Assembly: GCA_035236585.1 (NCBI GenBank)
Contig: CP141132.1
Span: 65,461,880-65,525,879 of the forward strand
DNA: 64,000 bases
Direction: 5' to 3'
From: Warburgia ugandensis
Taxonomy: Eukaryota > Streptophyta > Magnoliopsida > Canellales > Canellaceae
Shown in pieces: positions 62,896 through 64,000 of this stretch. Under the pieces are notes generated by a model. The model did no database searches. It was not told the DNA's origin and was given only the letters and a program-made list of their open reading frames with translations. The position numbers and the translations under genes were made by a program. Position 1 is the stretch's first letter; every line of letters begins with the position of its first letter.

Positions 62896-63030
62896 CTTCT
62901 TTCTTCTAGGAGACCTACAGTCATATCTACTGCTTTCTTCTACGAGAACCTGCAGTCCTATTTACTGCTTTCTTCTAGTAGAAACTAAATTCCTATTTAC
63001 TGCTTTCTTCTAGGAGAACCTACAGTTCTA
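62896..63030. repeat. 35-bp minisatellite, about 4 copies
   Basis: CTTTCTTCTAGGAGAACCTA-type units start near 62899, 62933, 62968 and 63003 (spacing 34-35 bp), each ending TATTTACTG or similar. Confidence 0.85.
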
Positions 63031-63241
63031 AGTTTTCAATTGGGAACGCAAGGTTCAATAATTTTGCAAGTACAAGTACTATACCTTCTTCTTTTACATT
63101 TTTGTAGTGGGGATCATCAAATGGGATTTTGTTGCTGCTTTTAGCACTGCATGCGGAAACAAATCCAGCAATATAGTGTAATAGACAGCTGTAAGATTGA
63201 GATTGAAACTTGTAAGTGATTTACACTTCTCTAAGCTGCAG

Positions 63242-63370
63242 GTTATGAGAGATTCCATGCTAGTGATCCGGGCTGTTCAAGGAGAATTGGAGGACATCTT
63301 GTGGGCACTCCACGACAGCTTGATGGGAGTGCCTACACAGTTGAGAGTGGCATCCTCATATTTTAGATAC
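63242..63370 (+). other. Possible exon of an unidentified gene
   Basis: After an acceptor-like CTGCAG the sequence is open in two frames (VMRDSMLVIRAVQGELEDI and GYERFHASDPGCSRRIGGHL) and its composition is more gene-like than its surroundings. I do not recognise either protein. The right edge may hold the beginning or end of a real gene that continues outside the window. Confidence 0.3.
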
Positions 63371-63823
63371 CTTAATGCCGAGAATGTAATGAGGTTGCTA
63401 AGATATAAGCAATGTTGGCTGCCAAGGAATAAATGCTGCAGACTGTGGTTTAATGATTCACCCAGTTGTTAGGCACAATGTTTACTAGAACTCCAATTTT
63501 AGTGCTTAGACTTAGTGTTTAACCAAAAGTAAAAAGAAAGAGCATGGACAAGCTGCTGCACTAAAAAAGAAAAAAAAGAAGATTCTTCTCAAGTTCTTTC
63601 AGGCCCTGACATTGAGTGATCTTGATTCAATACTCCGACTTTTGAAACTGTATGTCATTGCAAGCTGGTTTGCTTTTGTCTTTAGAGTTTCTATTGTTAT
63701 AACATTACTTGGTTTCTCACTAACTTATGCTGAATTGTCATCTAAGGTTACCTCATGTTAACATCTTTGTGTAGAGTATCTTCTTGCTTACAACGTTGTT
63801 TAACTCATATCTCTCACTTGCAG

Positions 63824-63919
63824 GTGGATGGGGTTCTCTTTCCCATCCCATTTGATAGGCTTCATCCCGTCCTTGTGCTAAAAAATGAGGACTTGAAGGT
63901 TCGCAAACTGCATGCCCAA
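63824..63919 (+). other. Possible exon of an unidentified gene
   Basis: TTGCAG acceptor, then VDGVLFPIPFDRLHPVLVLK followed by NEDLKVRKLHAQ, with a candidate donor AAG|GTGCTT. Could belong with the candidate exon at 63242. Family unknown. Confidence 0.35.
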
Positions 63920-64000
63920 GGTGCTTCTTAATGCAATCAATTTGTCTATGATAATCACATAAGAAAATCCATTATGTGCTGGTCCATATTTCTTTCATGA

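Overview
This is nuclear DNA of a flowering plant. The genes carry introns, most of the bases belong to decayed transposable elements, there are long (GA)n/(CT)n, (AC)n and (TA)n microsatellites, and several copies of the angiosperm Au-type SINE are present. No species marker is visible, so I do not name the plant. Only one gene looks fully functional: a five-exon cation-dependent O-methyltransferase of the caffeoyl-CoA O-methyltransferase (CCoAOMT)-like family on the minus strand at 41492-42850. Everything below comes from reading the sequence; no database search was run.

Layout, left to right. 1-1.1 kb: a Mutator-like (MULE) transposase pseudogene. 3.29 kb: a tRNA-like sequence. 5.6-6.7 kb: a Ty1/copia integrase remnant. 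7.6-8.1 kb: a possible small membrane-protein gene with a TATA box. 9.7-10.0 kb: a 114-bp tandem duplication. 10.8 kb: an Au-SINE with its target-site duplication. 12.3-12.6 kb: a broken copy of the RNA polymerase subunit gene RPB12. 15.2-37.1 kb: a CCoAOMT relic whose third intron is split by about 20.8 kb of nested transposons. 38.7-46.8 kb and 56.1-60.7 kb: two direct copies of one segment, each with a CCoAOMT gene (the first intact, the second broken) and a LINE 3' fragment. 47-56 kb, between them: an RNase H fragment, SINE pieces and a 2.66-kb LTR element inserted into a SINE. 60.7-64 kb: little recognisable except two possible exons at the right edge.

The central nest works like Russian dolls. 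A copia element (5' LTR 36291-36543, gag-protease-integrase-RT down to about 32.9 kb, RNase H 16489-16179, 3' LTR 16178-15779, all on the minus strand) lies in intron 3 of the CCoAOMT relic. That copia was itself opened inside RNase H at 16490. The 16 kb now inside it holds gypsy-type LTR sequence, a 2.3-kb LTR element that landed in a GA microsatellite, and an 8.5-kb composite element (about 24.09-32.61 kb). The composite has hAT-like ends, two facing arrays of about 32-bp palindromes, a minus-strand CACTA-type gene ending in a Ulp1-like cysteine peptidase domain, and the C-terminal exons of a hAT transposase on the plus strand. This composite is the best candidate in the window for something not yet described.

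The three CCoAOMT copies share one ancestor. All have the same exon boundaries where the exons survive, and all use a GC rather than GT donor for intron 1. Comparing the two tandem segments also dates events: a 2.09-kb element with a GTTAG target-site duplication is in segment 1 but not in segment 2, and an 80-bp tandem duplication is in segment 2 but not in segment 1.
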